A stretch of DNA of 42,220 bases from Rhodoferax sp. (GCA_011391545.1 JAABQI010000285.1:1-42220), one strand, 5' to 3'. Shown: positions 1-9,259, counted from the first letter of the stretch. Translations and numbers: made by a program. Notes: generated by a model from the sequence alone, not told the origin.

Positions 1-135
1 GCGCATGTGCTTGTCGTCCATCGAGAAACCCAGCGGCTCCACCAGGTGCAGGGTGCAGCCGGTGTTGGCCGCCAGGCGAATGACGTTGCCGGTGTTGGGG
101 GGGATTTCAGGCTCGACCAGGACGATATGGAACAT
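1..135 (-). CDS. trmL: tRNA (cytidine(34)-2'-O)-methyltransferase TrmL, N-terminal part (truncated by window edge)
   Basis: Reverse-strand translation from the ATG at 135 gives [45 protein letters not shown], the typical N-terminus of TrmL-type SPOUT methyltransferases. Confidence 0.85.
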   Translation of the reverse strand, partial: MFHIVLVEPEIPPNTGNVIRLAANTGCTLHLVEPLGFSMDDKHMR

Positions 136-213
136 CGCTGAATTGTCATGCAAGTGAGTTGGGGGCAGAGCACGTCGCCAGGCGGGTGGTCTGACCCGCA
201 AAATTTTCTATTC

Positions 214-909
214 CTATTCAGTGCGCGCGACCACCAGGCCGGTGATGTGGGCGGCACCGGCGGCCCTGAGCACCCGTGCCGCGGTGTAGAGCGAGGTGCC
301 GGTGGTCATCACGTCGTCCACCAGCACCAGGCGCGCGCCCTTCAACAAGGACGCTTTGAGCGGGTCCACCGCAAAGGCCTGGTTCAGGCTGGTCAGCCGT
401 TGGGCGCGCTTGAGGGTGTGCTGCGCCGGCGTGTCGGCAACGCGCAGCAGGACATCGGCGCGGGTTTTGCGCGGGTTGAGTTGCTGCGCCAGCAGCAGCG
501 CCTGGTTGTAGCCGCGCACCTGCAGGCGCTGCCGGGACAGCGGCATGGGCAGCAACAGGTCGGCCGCATCGAGTGCATGCTCGACCCAGGGCGTGGCCTT
601 GAGCAGATCGGCAAAGAACCTGACCACGGCGGGTTGGTCGTGAAACTTGAAGTCGGCCATCAAATGCGCCCAGGGAAAAGCGTAGGACACGGCTGCCAGG
701 CACAGGTCCAGCGGCGGTGCTTCTTTCAGGCAGGCACCGCATCGCGTCAAACCGGCGGGCAAGGGCAGGGCGCAGCTGCCACAGCGGTGCAGGGGTTGGG
801 CAAATTCGGCCACGCAGGCGTCGCAAACGGGTTGCGCCGGCCAGCTGCGGCAAACGCGGCACTGGCTGGCGGGTGGGCGCAACATCCCTGAAAACAGGCT
901 TGTGAACAT
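214..909 (-). CDS. comF: ComF family phosphoribosyltransferase
   Basis: N-terminal CxxC pairs and the PRPP motif LVLVDDVMTTGTSLYTAARVLRAAGA. Start likely MFTSLFSGM at 909; the ORF track extends to 948. Confidence 0.85.
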   Translation of the reverse strand: MFTSLFSGMLRPPASQCRVCRSWPAQPVCDACVAEFAQPLHRCGSCALPLPAGLTRCGACLKEAPPLDLCLAAVSYAFPWAHLMADFKFHDQPAVVRFFADLLKATPWVEHALDAADLLLPMPLSRQRLQVRGYNQALLLAQQLNPRKTRADVLLRVADTPAQHTLKRAQRLTSLNQAFAVDPLKASLLKGARLVLVDDVMTTGTSLYTAARVLRAAGAAHITGLVVARTE

Positions 910-946
910 ACAGTCAATATACTCGCGTCTCTTTTTCAAATGCGCC

Positions 947-1867
947 ATGGCTGACCAAAACCCTCCCTCCGTTGACCCTCAGGCCGCGCGGCGCTGGCAC
1001 AAGCGGCCGGTGGCCGAGTCTGCCTGGCTGCATGAAGAGGTGGCGCGGCGCATGCAGGAGCGGCTCGACTGGATCAAGAGTCAGCCCCAGAGCTGGGTGC
1101 ATTGGGCGCCGCTCAATGGCGGGATGGAGGCCCATGCCTTGTTGCAGCAACGCTACCCGAAGGCGGCCTGTACCCTGGTCGAGACCAGCGAGGCGCGCGC
1201 CCAGCATGTCGCGCGGAACGTGGCACCGCCCTGGTGGCAGGCGCAGCGCTGGTTGCACGCCAAGCCCCAGGTGGTCACGCAAGTGACGCAGCCCGCCCAG
1301 ATGCTGTGGGCCAACATGAGTTTGCACATGACCGATCAGCCCCAGGCCTTGCTGCAGCAGTGGCATCAGGCCCTGGCGGTGGATGGCTTCCTGATGTTTT
1401 CCTGTCTCGGTCCCGATACGCTGAGGGAATTGCGCGCGCTGTACCGGGCTTTGGGCTGGCCCGCGCCGAGCCATGAATTCACCGACATGCACGATTGGGG
1501 CGACATGTTGGTGGCGGCTGGTTTTGCCGAGCCGGTGATGGACATGGAGCGCATCACGCTCACGTTCGAGACGCCGCAGCGCGTGCTGCAGGAATTAAGG
1601 GGCCTGGGGCGCAACCTCCATCTGGAGCGCTTTCAGGCTTTGCGCGGGCGCCGCTGGCACGGCCAGTTGCTGCAGGCCATCGAAAATAGCGCCATGCAAG
1701 TCACGTTTGAAGTGGTGTATGGCCATGCCTTCAAGCCGGCATCCAAGCTCTCGGTGCGGGCGCAAAGTGAAATTTCCCTGGATCAGATGCGCGCCGCCCT
1801 GACGCGCGGCAAAGTCCAGGGCGCTGCTCGCGCCATTCCAAAATCGGGTCTTGACCAATATGAATGA
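947..1867 (+). CDS. BioC-like SAM-dependent methyltransferase
   Basis: MADQNPPSVDPQAARRWHKRPVAESAWLHEEVARRM...; contains FLMFSCLGPDTLRELRALYRALGW and a C-terminal BioC-like region. Start chosen at ATG 947 within ORF 902..1867. Confidence 0.7.
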   Translation: MADQNPPSVDPQAARRWHKRPVAESAWLHEEVARRMQERLDWIKSQPQSWVHWAPLNGGMEAHALLQQRYPKAACTLVETSEARAQHVARNVAPPWWQAQRWLHAKPQVVTQVTQPAQMLWANMSLHMTDQPQALLQQWHQALAVDGFLMFSCLGPDTLRELRALYRALGWPAPSHEFTDMHDWGDMLVAAGFAEPVMDMERITLTFETPQRVLQELRGLGRNLHLERFQALRGRRWHGQLLQAIENSAMQVTFEVVYGHAFKPASKLSVRAQSEISLDQMRAALTRGKVQGAARAIPKSGLDQYE

Positions 1868-2087
1868 ATTTGAATTTCGCTGGGTGCTGATGGTGCTGGT
1901 TCTGCTGATTTTTGGCTTGTCGTTTGCGGCGCTGTTGTGGGCGGCTTGGCGTCACCATCGCCGTGGCGACCTGGATAGGGGCAACTTTCATAGCTCACTG
2001 GCTGTCGAGATGGCCTGGACGGTTGCGCCTTGCATCATCGTGTTGCTGCTGGTATGGCCGACGGCGCGCGTTTTCTGGACCCATTGA
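1860..2087 (+). CDS. Small membrane protein resembling only the transmembrane hairpin of cytochrome c oxidase subunit II
   Basis: MNEFEFRWVLMVLVLLIFGLSFAALLWAAWRHHRRGD...AVEMAWTVAPCIIVLLLVWPTARVFWTH. Two TM segments with the COX2 TM2-type motif VExxWTxxP; the ORF stops before any CuA domain. ATG overlaps the upstream stop. Confidence 0.65.
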   Translation: MNEFEFRWVLMVLVLLIFGLSFAALLWAAWRHHRRGDLDRGNFHSSLAVEMAWTVAPCIIVLLLVWPTARVFWTH

Positions 2088-2232
2088 CCGCACCAGGATT
2101 GCCTTGGGTATGGGGTTTCCCCCTGTGTTTTACGGGCAATTTTGGGAGGATGATCCATTAGAATAGATTGATAGATGTCAACCAAACGTTCAATCGTTGA
2201 CCATCACTCCCCCAAAAGAAGGACAGCAATTT

Positions 2233-3084
2233 ATGCGTAGCATGTACAAGTTTGCCCTGAGCGTTCTGCTGGCGTCAGGTTCGGCTGCCGCTTTGGCGGG
2301 ATATGCCTACAATTTTCCGGATCCGGTGACACCGATTGCCCGCGAAACGCTGCACATGCACAACCTGGTGATGGTGGTGATCCTGGTGCTGTTTTTCCTG
2401 GTGTTTGGTCTGTTGATCTATTCTTTTCGCGTGCATCGCAAGGACGCCGGTTACAAGGCGGCCAATTACACGGGACCGACCAACCGCAAGCAATGGCTCT
2501 GGGTGCTGTCACCGTTTGCCCTGCTGGCCTTCCTTGATTACGTGGTAATTGGTATCCCTGCCTACCATGCGGTGGTGATGTACGAAGACACCAAGACCGA
2601 CGCCGAATTGGTGGTGAAGGTGACGGGCAGCCAGTGGTTGTGGCAATACGAGTTTCCTGCTGAGGGCGTGAGCTTCACCAGTCGCATGACGACCCCGCGC
2701 GATCAAATTGACAGCGGCGCTGCCAAGGGTGAGCATTACCTGCTGGAGGTGGACAACCCGCTGGTCTTGCCTGTGAACAAAAAAGTGCGTTTCATCACCA
2801 CCTCGAATGACGTGATCCACAGCTGGTGGGTGCCGGCGTTTGGTGTCAAGCGCGATGCGGTTCCTGGCTTCCTGCGGGAATTCTGGGCCACGGTTGAAAA
2901 AACCGGCACCTACCGCGGTCAATGTTCCGAGTTGTGTGGCAAGGAGCACGGTTTCATGCCGGTCGTGGTCAATGTGGTGACTCAGGAAGAGTTCGCCACC
3001 TGGCTGGCCAGCAAAAAGGCCGCAGCGGCACCAACAGCGGCCGTTGCGCCCGTTGCGCAGCTGGTGCTTGCAAAAGCTCAGTAA
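2233..3084 (+). CDS. coxB: Cytochrome c oxidase subunit II
   Basis: CuA site CSELCGKEHGFMPVVV; VKVTGSQWLWQYEFP; signal peptide. ATG 2233 preceded by a purine-rich RBS (ORF track uses TTG 2197). Confidence 0.93.
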   Translation: MRSMYKFALSVLLASGSAAALAGYAYNFPDPVTPIARETLHMHNLVMVVILVLFFLVFGLLIYSFRVHRKDAGYKAANYTGPTNRKQWLWVLSPFALLAFLDYVVIGIPAYHAVVMYEDTKTDAELVVKVTGSQWLWQYEFPAEGVSFTSRMTTPRDQIDSGAAKGEHYLLEVDNPLVLPVNKKVRFITTSNDVIHSWWVPAFGVKRDAVPGFLREFWATVEKTGTYRGQCSELCGKEHGFMPVVVNVVTQEEFATWLASKKAAAAPTAAVAPVAQLVLAKAQ

Positions 3085-3124
3085 TCCCGTATCAGTTTTA
3101 GAAATTCAGCAGAAGGAGTTGGCA

Positions 3125-4729
3125 ATGGCACACGATATGGCACATGGCTTGCCGGTAGGTGATTCCCATGCGGGGCATTACAAGGGGGGTTGGCTGCGCT
3201 GGCTGGAAACCACCAACCACAAAGACATCGGGATCATGTACCTGATTTTTGGCTTTGCCATGCTGTTTGTCGGTGGCGCCATGATTCTGGTGGTGCGCGC
3301 CGAGTTGTTTCAGCCCGGCCTGCAATTTGTGCAGCCCGAGCTGTTCAACCAGTTGATCACCCTGCATGGTTTGGTCATGGTGTTTGGCTTTGCCATGCCG
3401 GCGGCCACCGGCCTGGCCAATTACATGCTGCCCATGATGATTGGCGCGCCTGACATGGCGCTGCCCCGTTTGAACAACTGGGGTTTCTGGATCTTGCCGC
3501 CAGCGGCCATCATGCTGACGCTGCCGTTCTTCCTTGGTTTGATGGGTGTTGGCCCAGGTGGCGTCGATACCGGCTGGACCATGTACGCACCGCTGTCGAT
3601 TCAAAGCGGCTGGGGCATGGACTTTGCCATTTTTGCCATTCACATGCTCGGTGTGTCGTCCATTCTGGGCTCGATCAACGTGATTGTGACCATCTTGAAC
3701 ATGCGCGCGCCCGGCATGACCATCATGAAGATGCCGCTGTTCGCCCATGGCTTCCTGATGACGGCCGTGCTGCTCATCACCATCATGCCGGTGTTTGCCG
3801 GGGGTGTGACGATGGTGCTGATGGACCGTCACTTTGGCACCCATTTCTTCAACGCCGCCGGTGGTGGTGACCCGGTGCTGTGGCAACACATCTTCTGGTT
3901 CATGGGCCACCCCGAGGTGTATGTGCTGCTGCTGCCGATTGCCGGCGCGCTGCCGCATGTGTTTTCGGCCTTTGCCCGCAAGCCGATTTATGGTTACAAG
4001 GCGCAGGTGTATTCCTTCTGGTGGATTGCCGGACTGGGCTTGATCGTGTGGGCGCACCACATGTTCACCAGCGGCATGTCGCTGGGCGGGCAGCTCTATT
4101 TCATGTACATCACCATGGCGATCTCGTTCCCGCTGGCGGTGCTGTTTTTCTGCTGGATAGCCACGGTCTGGCAGGGTTCCATTTCGTTTGAGACGCCGAT
4201 GCTGTTTGCCCTGGGCTTCCTGGTGTTGTTTGGCTGGGGCGGCCTGACCGGCCTGGCCCTGTCGGACGCCGCCGCCGACCCGCAGTACCACAACGCCTAC
4301 TTCCTGGTGGCGCACTTCCATTACGCGTTTTACCCGTCGGCGGTGATGGGGGCGATGGCGGCGGTGTATTACTGGCTGCCCAAGTGGACCGGCCACATGC
4401 TTGATGAAACCATGGGCAAGTGGCACTTCTGGGTGGCCGTGGTGGGCTTCAACCTGACCTTCATTCCGCAGTTTTTTGTCGGCCTGGCGGGCATGCCGCG
4501 CCGTATTCCAGACTACCCGCTCATGTTCACCGAATGGAACATGCTGTCGAGCATTGGTGCCTTTATTCTGGGTGCGTCCCATCTGATCTTTGTCTATAAC
4601 GTGGTCAAGACCATCAAGGGTGGTGAAAAGGCGGGTGACAAGGCATGGGAAGGTGCCGAGGGTCTGGAGTGGACTGTGCCATCCCCCGCGCCCTACCACA
4701 CCTTCGAGACGCCTCCGGTCATCAAGTAA
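3125..4729 (+). CDS. coxA: Cytochrome c oxidase subunit I
   Basis: TNHKDIG, GAPDMALPRLNN, GHPEVYVLLLP, WAHHMFTSGM, VAHFHY and GMPRRIPDY motifs. ATG 3125. Confidence 0.96.
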   Translation: MAHDMAHGLPVGDSHAGHYKGGWLRWLETTNHKDIGIMYLIFGFAMLFVGGAMILVVRAELFQPGLQFVQPELFNQLITLHGLVMVFGFAMPAATGLANYMLPMMIGAPDMALPRLNNWGFWILPPAAIMLTLPFFLGLMGVGPGGVDTGWTMYAPLSIQSGWGMDFAIFAIHMLGVSSILGSINVIVTILNMRAPGMTIMKMPLFAHGFLMTAVLLITIMPVFAGGVTMVLMDRHFGTHFFNAAGGGDPVLWQHIFWFMGHPEVYVLLLPIAGALPHVFSAFARKPIYGYKAQVYSFWWIAGLGLIVWAHHMFTSGMSLGGQLYFMYITMAISFPLAVLFFCWIATVWQGSISFETPMLFALGFLVLFGWGGLTGLALSDAAADPQYHNAYFLVAHFHYAFYPSAVMGAMAAVYYWLPKWTGHMLDETMGKWHFWVAVVGFNLTFIPQFFVGLAGMPRRIPDYPLMFTEWNMLSSIGAFILGASHLIFVYNVVKTIKGGEKAGDKAWEGAEGLEWTVPSPAPYHTFETPPVIK

Positions 4730-4747
4730 GTTGAGTTCGAGACACCG

Positions 4748-4894
4748 ATGAAATTGCCTGAAACGCAAAACAGCCCCTTTGATGCGGCCGAGTGGGAAAA
4801 GCGCAAGCGTGGCAACAAGCGCCTGGGCTACGTCATTGCTGTCATTGTGTTGGCCATATTTTTGGGTTCCATATGGAAATACCGCCCCTTTTGA
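4748..4894 (+). CDS. Small single-TM protein between coxA and ctaG (putative oxidase small assembly/accessory protein)
   Basis: 48-aa ORF MKLPETQNSPFDAAEWEKRKRGNKRLGYVIAVIVLAIFLGSIWKYRPF*, one TM helix; overlaps the ctaG start by 22 nt. Too short to appear in the ORF track. Confidence 0.7.
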   Translation: MKLPETQNSPFDAAEWEKRKRGNKRLGYVIAVIVLAIFLGSIWKYRPF

Positions 4895-5445
4895 CAGGAC
4901 AGACCGGGGCTGAGCGTCAGCGCAGCAATGTGCGGATGGCGATCAAGCTCGGTTTTGTGGCCCTGTTCTTTGTCGGTTTTGGCTTCGGCATGGTGCCCCT
5001 GTACGACGTGTTTTGCGAGATCACCGGACTCAACGGCAAAACCAACAGCGTGGCCATGGAGGCAAACAAAAACACGCAGGTCGATCTGTCGCGCTCGGTC
5101 AACGTCGAGTTCTTGAGCCACACCATGCCCGGCGTGGGCCTGAGCTTCAAGCCCGAGCAGTTCTCCATTCGCATCCACCCCGGCGAGATTTCCCGCATGA
5201 ATTACACCGTGACCAACAACAGTGACCAGGTGTTTGTGGGGCAGGCCATTCCCAGTGTGACCCCCGCGGTGGCGTCGCTGCACTTTGAGAAGCTGGAGTG
5301 TTTCTGCTTCGAGCAGCAAACCTTCCAGCCGGGCGAGTCGCGCACCATGCCTGTGGTGTTTGTCGTCAATCCGAAGATGGACCGTGATCTGCGCACCGTG
5401 ACGCTCTCGTACACATTTTTTGAAGCCATCAAGACAAAAAGCTGA
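4873..5445 (+). CDS. ctaG: Cytochrome c oxidase assembly protein CtaG/Cox11
   Basis: MVPLYDVFCEITGLNGKT and KLECFCFEQQTFQPGESRTMPVVFVVNP (Cox11 CFCF copper motif). Confidence 0.93.
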   Translation: MEIPPLLTGQTGAERQRSNVRMAIKLGFVALFFVGFGFGMVPLYDVFCEITGLNGKTNSVAMEANKNTQVDLSRSVNVEFLSHTMPGVGLSFKPEQFSIRIHPGEISRMNYTVTNNSDQVFVGQAIPSVTPAVASLHFEKLECFCFEQQTFQPGESRTMPVVFVVNPKMDRDLRTVTLSYTFFEAIKTKS

Positions 5446-5460
5446 CCGTTAAGGAAAAAA

Positions 5461-6324
5461 ATGACAAACGCTACCCAAGCTACTGCGCGCGGACATTACT
5501 TTGTGCCGGCTGCCAGCCATTACTCGACGTTCTTGTCGGTCGGCATCTTCATGCTCGCCCTCGGCTTCATTTTCAGGATCAACGGCATTCCCCCAGGCAT
5601 CTGGAGCATGCTGATTGGCGCAGCGCTGATCATTTATGTGATTGTGGGCTGGTTTGGCGAATTGATCAGTGAAAACCTGCGCGGCGCCTACACCCTGTGG
5701 GAAGACCGCTCCTACCGCATCGGCATGGTCTGGTTCATCTTCTCTGAGGTGATGTTTTTCGCCTGCTTCTTCGGTGCGCTGTATTACCTTCGCCAGATTT
5801 CGCTGCCGGAGCTGGGTGGCTACGAGGCGATGTTTACGCCCTATGAAAAGTTCACCAGTGCCTGGCCCAGCGCCGGCCCAATGGGCGACCCCTTCACCCC
5901 GATGGCTGCCTGGGGCATTCCCGCCATCAACACCATGCTGCTGCTGACATCAGGTGCCACGCTGACCTGGGCGCACTGGGGCCTCATCAAAGGCAAGCAA
6001 AGCCAGCTCACCTGGGGTCTGGCCATGACGGTCGCGCTGGGCATCACCTTCATGGGTTTTCAGGTGTATGAATACGCCCATGCCTATGCCGAGATGGGCC
6101 TGACGCTGGGTGCTGGTGTTTATGGCGCCACGTTTTACATCCTGACCGGTTTTCACGGCATGCACGTCACCTTGGGCACCATCATGCTGATCGTCATGCT
6201 GGGGCGTGGCATGAAAGGTCACTTCTCGGAGCACAACCATTTTTCCTTTGAGGCGGTGGCCTGGTACTGGCACTTTGTGGACGTGGTCTGGCTGATTCTG
6301 TTTGTGTTTGTTTACATTCTTTAA
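5461..6324 (+). CDS. coxC: Cytochrome c oxidase subunit III
   Basis: SEVMFFACFFGALYY, TGFHGMHVTLGT, AVAWYWHFVDVVWLILFVFVY. Confidence 0.95.
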   Translation: MTNATQATARGHYFVPAASHYSTFLSVGIFMLALGFIFRINGIPPGIWSMLIGAALIIYVIVGWFGELISENLRGAYTLWEDRSYRIGMVWFIFSEVMFFACFFGALYYLRQISLPELGGYEAMFTPYEKFTSAWPSAGPMGDPFTPMAAWGIPAINTMLLLTSGATLTWAHWGLIKGKQSQLTWGLAMTVALGITFMGFQVYEYAHAYAEMGLTLGAGVYGATFYILTGFHGMHVTLGTIMLIVMLGRGMKGHFSEHNHFSFEAVAWYWHFVDVVWLILFVFVYIL

Positions 6325-6357
6325 GACTGCCATTCACCCGCCATTGTTGGCCGGCAC

Positions 6358-6373
6358 GCCCGCGAAAGCGGGC
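6358..6373. terminator. Short hairpin GCCCGC-GAAA-GCGGGC between convergent coxC and the DUF2909-type gene
   Basis: Perfect 6-bp stem with GNRA-type loop in the convergent intergenic region; T-tract weak. Confidence 0.45.
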
Positions 6374-6381
6374 TTCAGAGA

Positions 6382-6588
6382 TCAGCCCCGGCCTGGAATC
6401 AGGCCGAAATAAAAGCTGGCGACCAGCACCACAAACAAGCCGATCGACAAGCTGATGCGCACGGTCAGGGCTTGCACCACCCGTTTGCGCTTGTCCGGGT
6501 CGTCGGTCTTGAAGAGCAGGGCCAGCGCACTGAATAGGCTTACCAAAATCAGTGCCAAGGTTCCCAGAATTAAAATTTTCGCCAGCAT
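6382..6588 (-). CDS. Twin-transmembrane protein (DUF2909-like)
   Basis: 68 aa MLAKILILGTLALILVSLFSALALLFKTDDPDKRKRVVQALTVRISLSIGLFVVLVASFYFGLIPGRG; conserved position between coxC and surf1. The ORF track start (7269) is a shadow extension. Confidence 0.8.
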   Translation of the reverse strand: MLAKILILGTLALILVSLFSALALLFKTDDPDKRKRVVQALTVRISLSIGLFVVLVASFYFGLIPGRG

Positions 6589-6618
6589 CGCAGTCTCTTT
6601 GAAAAGTTTGACTGCATT

Positions 6619-7359
6619 ATGCTTTTTAACCATTGGCCCATGTTCCAGAATCGTTTCCAAATCCGCCTGATCCCCACGTTGGCCATGCTGCTGGGCCTGG
6701 TCATGTTCATCTATCTTGGGCTTTGGCAAAGCGGCAAGGGTGACCGTCTGGCCCTGGAACTGGCGCAGCGCGCGCAGCGCAGCCAGTTGGGTCCCACCGT
6801 GATGACCGGGCAATTGGTGGATGCCCAGGCGGCACAGGATGCAGCCTTCAACGTGATGGGGACCTACGAGGCGCAGCACCAGATTTTTCTGGACAACCGC
6901 CAGGAGAATGACCAGCCCGGCGTCCACGTCATCACCCCCTTGAAGATTGAAGGGAGTGAAACCCGTGTCCTGATCAACCGTGGCTGGATTGGCTGGACCC
7001 AGGGGCGCTCGGTGCTGCCGGTGGTGGCAACACCCGACGGCCGGGTAAAGATTACCGGCATCGCCAACGTCCCGTCCACCAAGAAGTTTTTCCTGATGCC
7101 GGAGCATGCCGAGGCGCAGGCCACGCTGTGGTCGCGGGTGGACCTGCAGCGCTTCGAGAAACTGGTTGGCCATCCGCTGCAGCCGGTCGTTTTGCAGCAG
7201 ACCGGCGGTGACGCGCCCGACACGCTGGTGCGCCGTTGGATGCCCCCGGAAGACCGCGTGGGCATGCACCGGGGCTATGCGTTTCAGTGGTTTGGCATGG
7301 CGGCTGCGCTGCTGCTGTTTTACCTGTTTGCCAGTTTCCGAAAAAGTGAGACGTCATGA
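6619..7359 (+). CDS. SURF1 family cytochrome oxidase biogenesis protein
   Basis: N- and C-terminal TM helices, VLINRGWIGW, location in the cox cluster. Confidence 0.88.
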   Translation: MLFNHWPMFQNRFQIRLIPTLAMLLGLVMFIYLGLWQSGKGDRLALELAQRAQRSQLGPTVMTGQLVDAQAAQDAAFNVMGTYEAQHQIFLDNRQENDQPGVHVITPLKIEGSETRVLINRGWIGWTQGRSVLPVVATPDGRVKITGIANVPSTKKFFLMPEHAEAQATLWSRVDLQRFEKLVGHPLQPVVLQQTGGDAPDTLVRRWMPPEDRVGMHRGYAFQWFGMAAALLLFYLFASFRKSETS

Positions 7360-8033
7360 GCCAGCCGCAACCGGACGAAGTGCTGGGGCTGACCGTGCAT
7401 TCCTTGCCCAAGCCGGGCGAGGCGGCTGGATCTGCTTCGAGCGGCCGTTTGAAGCTGCTGGCGATTCTGCTGGCCTGTTCACTGCCGGTGTTGGTGGCTT
7501 ATTTTGTTTTTTACGTGGTGCGTCCGCAGGGCGAGGCGCACCTCGGGGAGCTGATCACACCGGTGCGGCCGGTGCCCGCAGCACAGGGCACTGGACTGGA
7601 CGGGGCGCTGGTGCCCTTGCCTTCGCTCAAGGCGCAGTGGCTGCTGGTCAAGGTCGATGGTGGCGCCTGCGTGCAGGACTGCCAGAAGCAATTGACGGTC
7701 CTGCGTCAGTTTCGCCTGATGCTGGGCAAGGACATGGACCGCCTGGACTGGCTCTGGCTGATCAACGACCAGGCGCCGGTGTCGCCCGCGCTGGCAGCCG
7801 GCCTCAAGCACGACGGCGCCACCGTGCTGCGCGTCGATGCCGACACGCTGGCCGCCTGGCTGCCAGCGCCCGCGGGCAAAGCGCAGCAGGACTTCATTTA
7901 CGTGGTGGACCCGATGGGCAACACCATGATGCGCTTCCCCTCCACGCTTGACAGCGCGGCAGCAAGCAAAGCCAAGCGCGACATGGCGCATTTGCTGCGC
8001 GCCTCCTTGACATGGGATTCCCCTGGGCGCTAA
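7356..8033 (+). CDS. Membrane-anchored thioredoxin-like cox cluster protein (hypothetical)
   Basis: Overlaps surf1 end (ATGA); single TM then a thioredoxin-like domain LLVKVDGGACVQDCQKQL; sits between surf1 and ctaA. Confidence 0.7.
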   Translation: MSQPQPDEVLGLTVHSLPKPGEAAGSASSGRLKLLAILLACSLPVLVAYFVFYVVRPQGEAHLGELITPVRPVPAAQGTGLDGALVPLPSLKAQWLLVKVDGGACVQDCQKQLTVLRQFRLMLGKDMDRLDWLWLINDQAPVSPALAAGLKHDGATVLRVDADTLAAWLPAPAGKAQQDFIYVVDPMGNTMMRFPSTLDSAAASKAKRDMAHLLRASLTWDSPGR

Positions 8034-8056
8034 GGCGCGTCACCAGGCCGCACCCC

Positions 8057-9259
8057 ATGAACGCGCAACCCCTTTACGACCTGACGCCGCTGGCCAGCCT
8101 GCTGGGCCTGGGCGCGTTGCTGGCGTTGGGCCCGCTGGCATGGATCTACTGGCGCAACCGCCGCAGCGCGCCGCTGCATCGGCTGCAGGCCTTGCGCCTG
8201 TTCACCCTGTTTCTGACCTTTGACTTGATCCTGTTCGGCGCCTTTACCCGGCTCACCGATTCGGGACTGGGCTGCCCGGACTGGCCCGGTTGCTACGGCA
8301 ACACCTCGCCGCTGGGAGCCCGTCATGCCATCACGGCGGCGCAAGACGCCATGCCCACTGGCCCGGTGACGCAGGCCAAGGCCTGGATCGAGATGATTCA
8401 CCGCTACCTGGCCACAGGGGTTGGTGCCTTGATCCTGATGTTGACCGTGGCCAGCTGGCGGAACTGGCGCGCCCGCGTTCGCTCGGGACCGGCGGGTCGC
8501 TGGGTTGAGCTGTCGCCCTGGTGGGCCACTTTCACCCTGTTCTGGGTCTGCTTGCAGGGCGCGTTTGGTGCCTGGACGGTCACTTGGAAGCTGTTTCCAG
8601 CCATCGTCACGCTGCATTTGGCTGGCGCTCTTGTGCTGCTCGCGCTGCTGGCCGTGCTGGTCGTGCGTGGCAGCACCGCCACCGTGCCACTGGCCATGTC
8701 GCAGCCAATGCGGCGCTGGCTGGCGCTGGTCGTTGCCTTGCTCGGGCTGCAAATATTGCTGGGCGGCTGGGTCAGCACCAATTACGCGGTGCTGGCGTGC
8801 AGCGACTTTCCCCAGTGCCAAAACCGCTGGTGGCCCGAGATGAATTTTCAGCAAGGGTTTGAACTTTGGCGCCACCTGGGCGTGACCGGGACCGGCGAGC
8901 CCATCAGCTTTGCCGCCCTGACCGCCATTCACTATGTGCACCGGCTGATGGCCTACGTGGTGTTGACGCTGCTGGCGGTGCTGGCCTGGCAGTTGAACCG
9001 CCTGGCCGCGTGGCGCGTCCACAGCCGCGTGCTGGCGGCGCTGGTCGGCCTGCAACTGGCCACCGGCCTGAGCAATGTGGTGCTGGACTGGCCGCTGTGG
9101 GCGGCGCTGCTGCACACCGGGGGCGCGGCCGCGCTGGTGCTGACGCTGACCTGGATCGCGGCGAGCGCGGCGCCCGTCACCCGCGCAGCGGTGCCTGCCA
9201 CGCTGCGCGCCCGCGCCGCCGCCCTGCCAGAGCAGACCGAATCCGGAGGGCTCGCATGA
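8057..9259 (+). CDS. ctaA: Heme A synthase (COX15/CtaA)
   Basis: [39 protein letters not shown]; multiple TM helices. Confidence 0.93.
   Translation: MNAQPLYDLTPLASLLGLGALLALGPLAWIYWRNRRSAPLHRLQALRLFTLFLTFDLILFGAFTRLTDSGLGCPDWPGCYGNTSPLGARHAITAAQDAMPTGPVTQAKAWIEMIHRYLATGVGALILMLTVASWRNWRARVRSGPAGRWVELSPWWATFTLFWVCLQGAFGAWTVTWKLFPAIVTLHLAGALVLLALLAVLVVRGSTATVPLAMSQPMRRWLALVVALLGLQILLGGWVSTNYAVLACSDFPQCQNRWWPEMNFQQGFELWRHLGVTGTGEPISFAALTAIHYVHRLMAYVVLTLLAVLAWQLNRLAAWRVHSRVLAALVGLQLATGLSNVVLDWPLWAALLHTGGAAALVLTLTWIAASAAPVTRAAVPATLRARAAALPEQTESGGLA

Noticed and set aside
3098-4768. 556-aa ORF antisense to coxA
   Set aside because: Shadow ORF: His/Gln/Arg-rich low-complexity translation, exactly antisense to a well-supported coxA with strong codon structure.
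6382-7269. 295-aa minus-strand ORF
   Set aside because: Only the last 68 aa are a plausible twin-TM protein; the rest is antisense to surf1.
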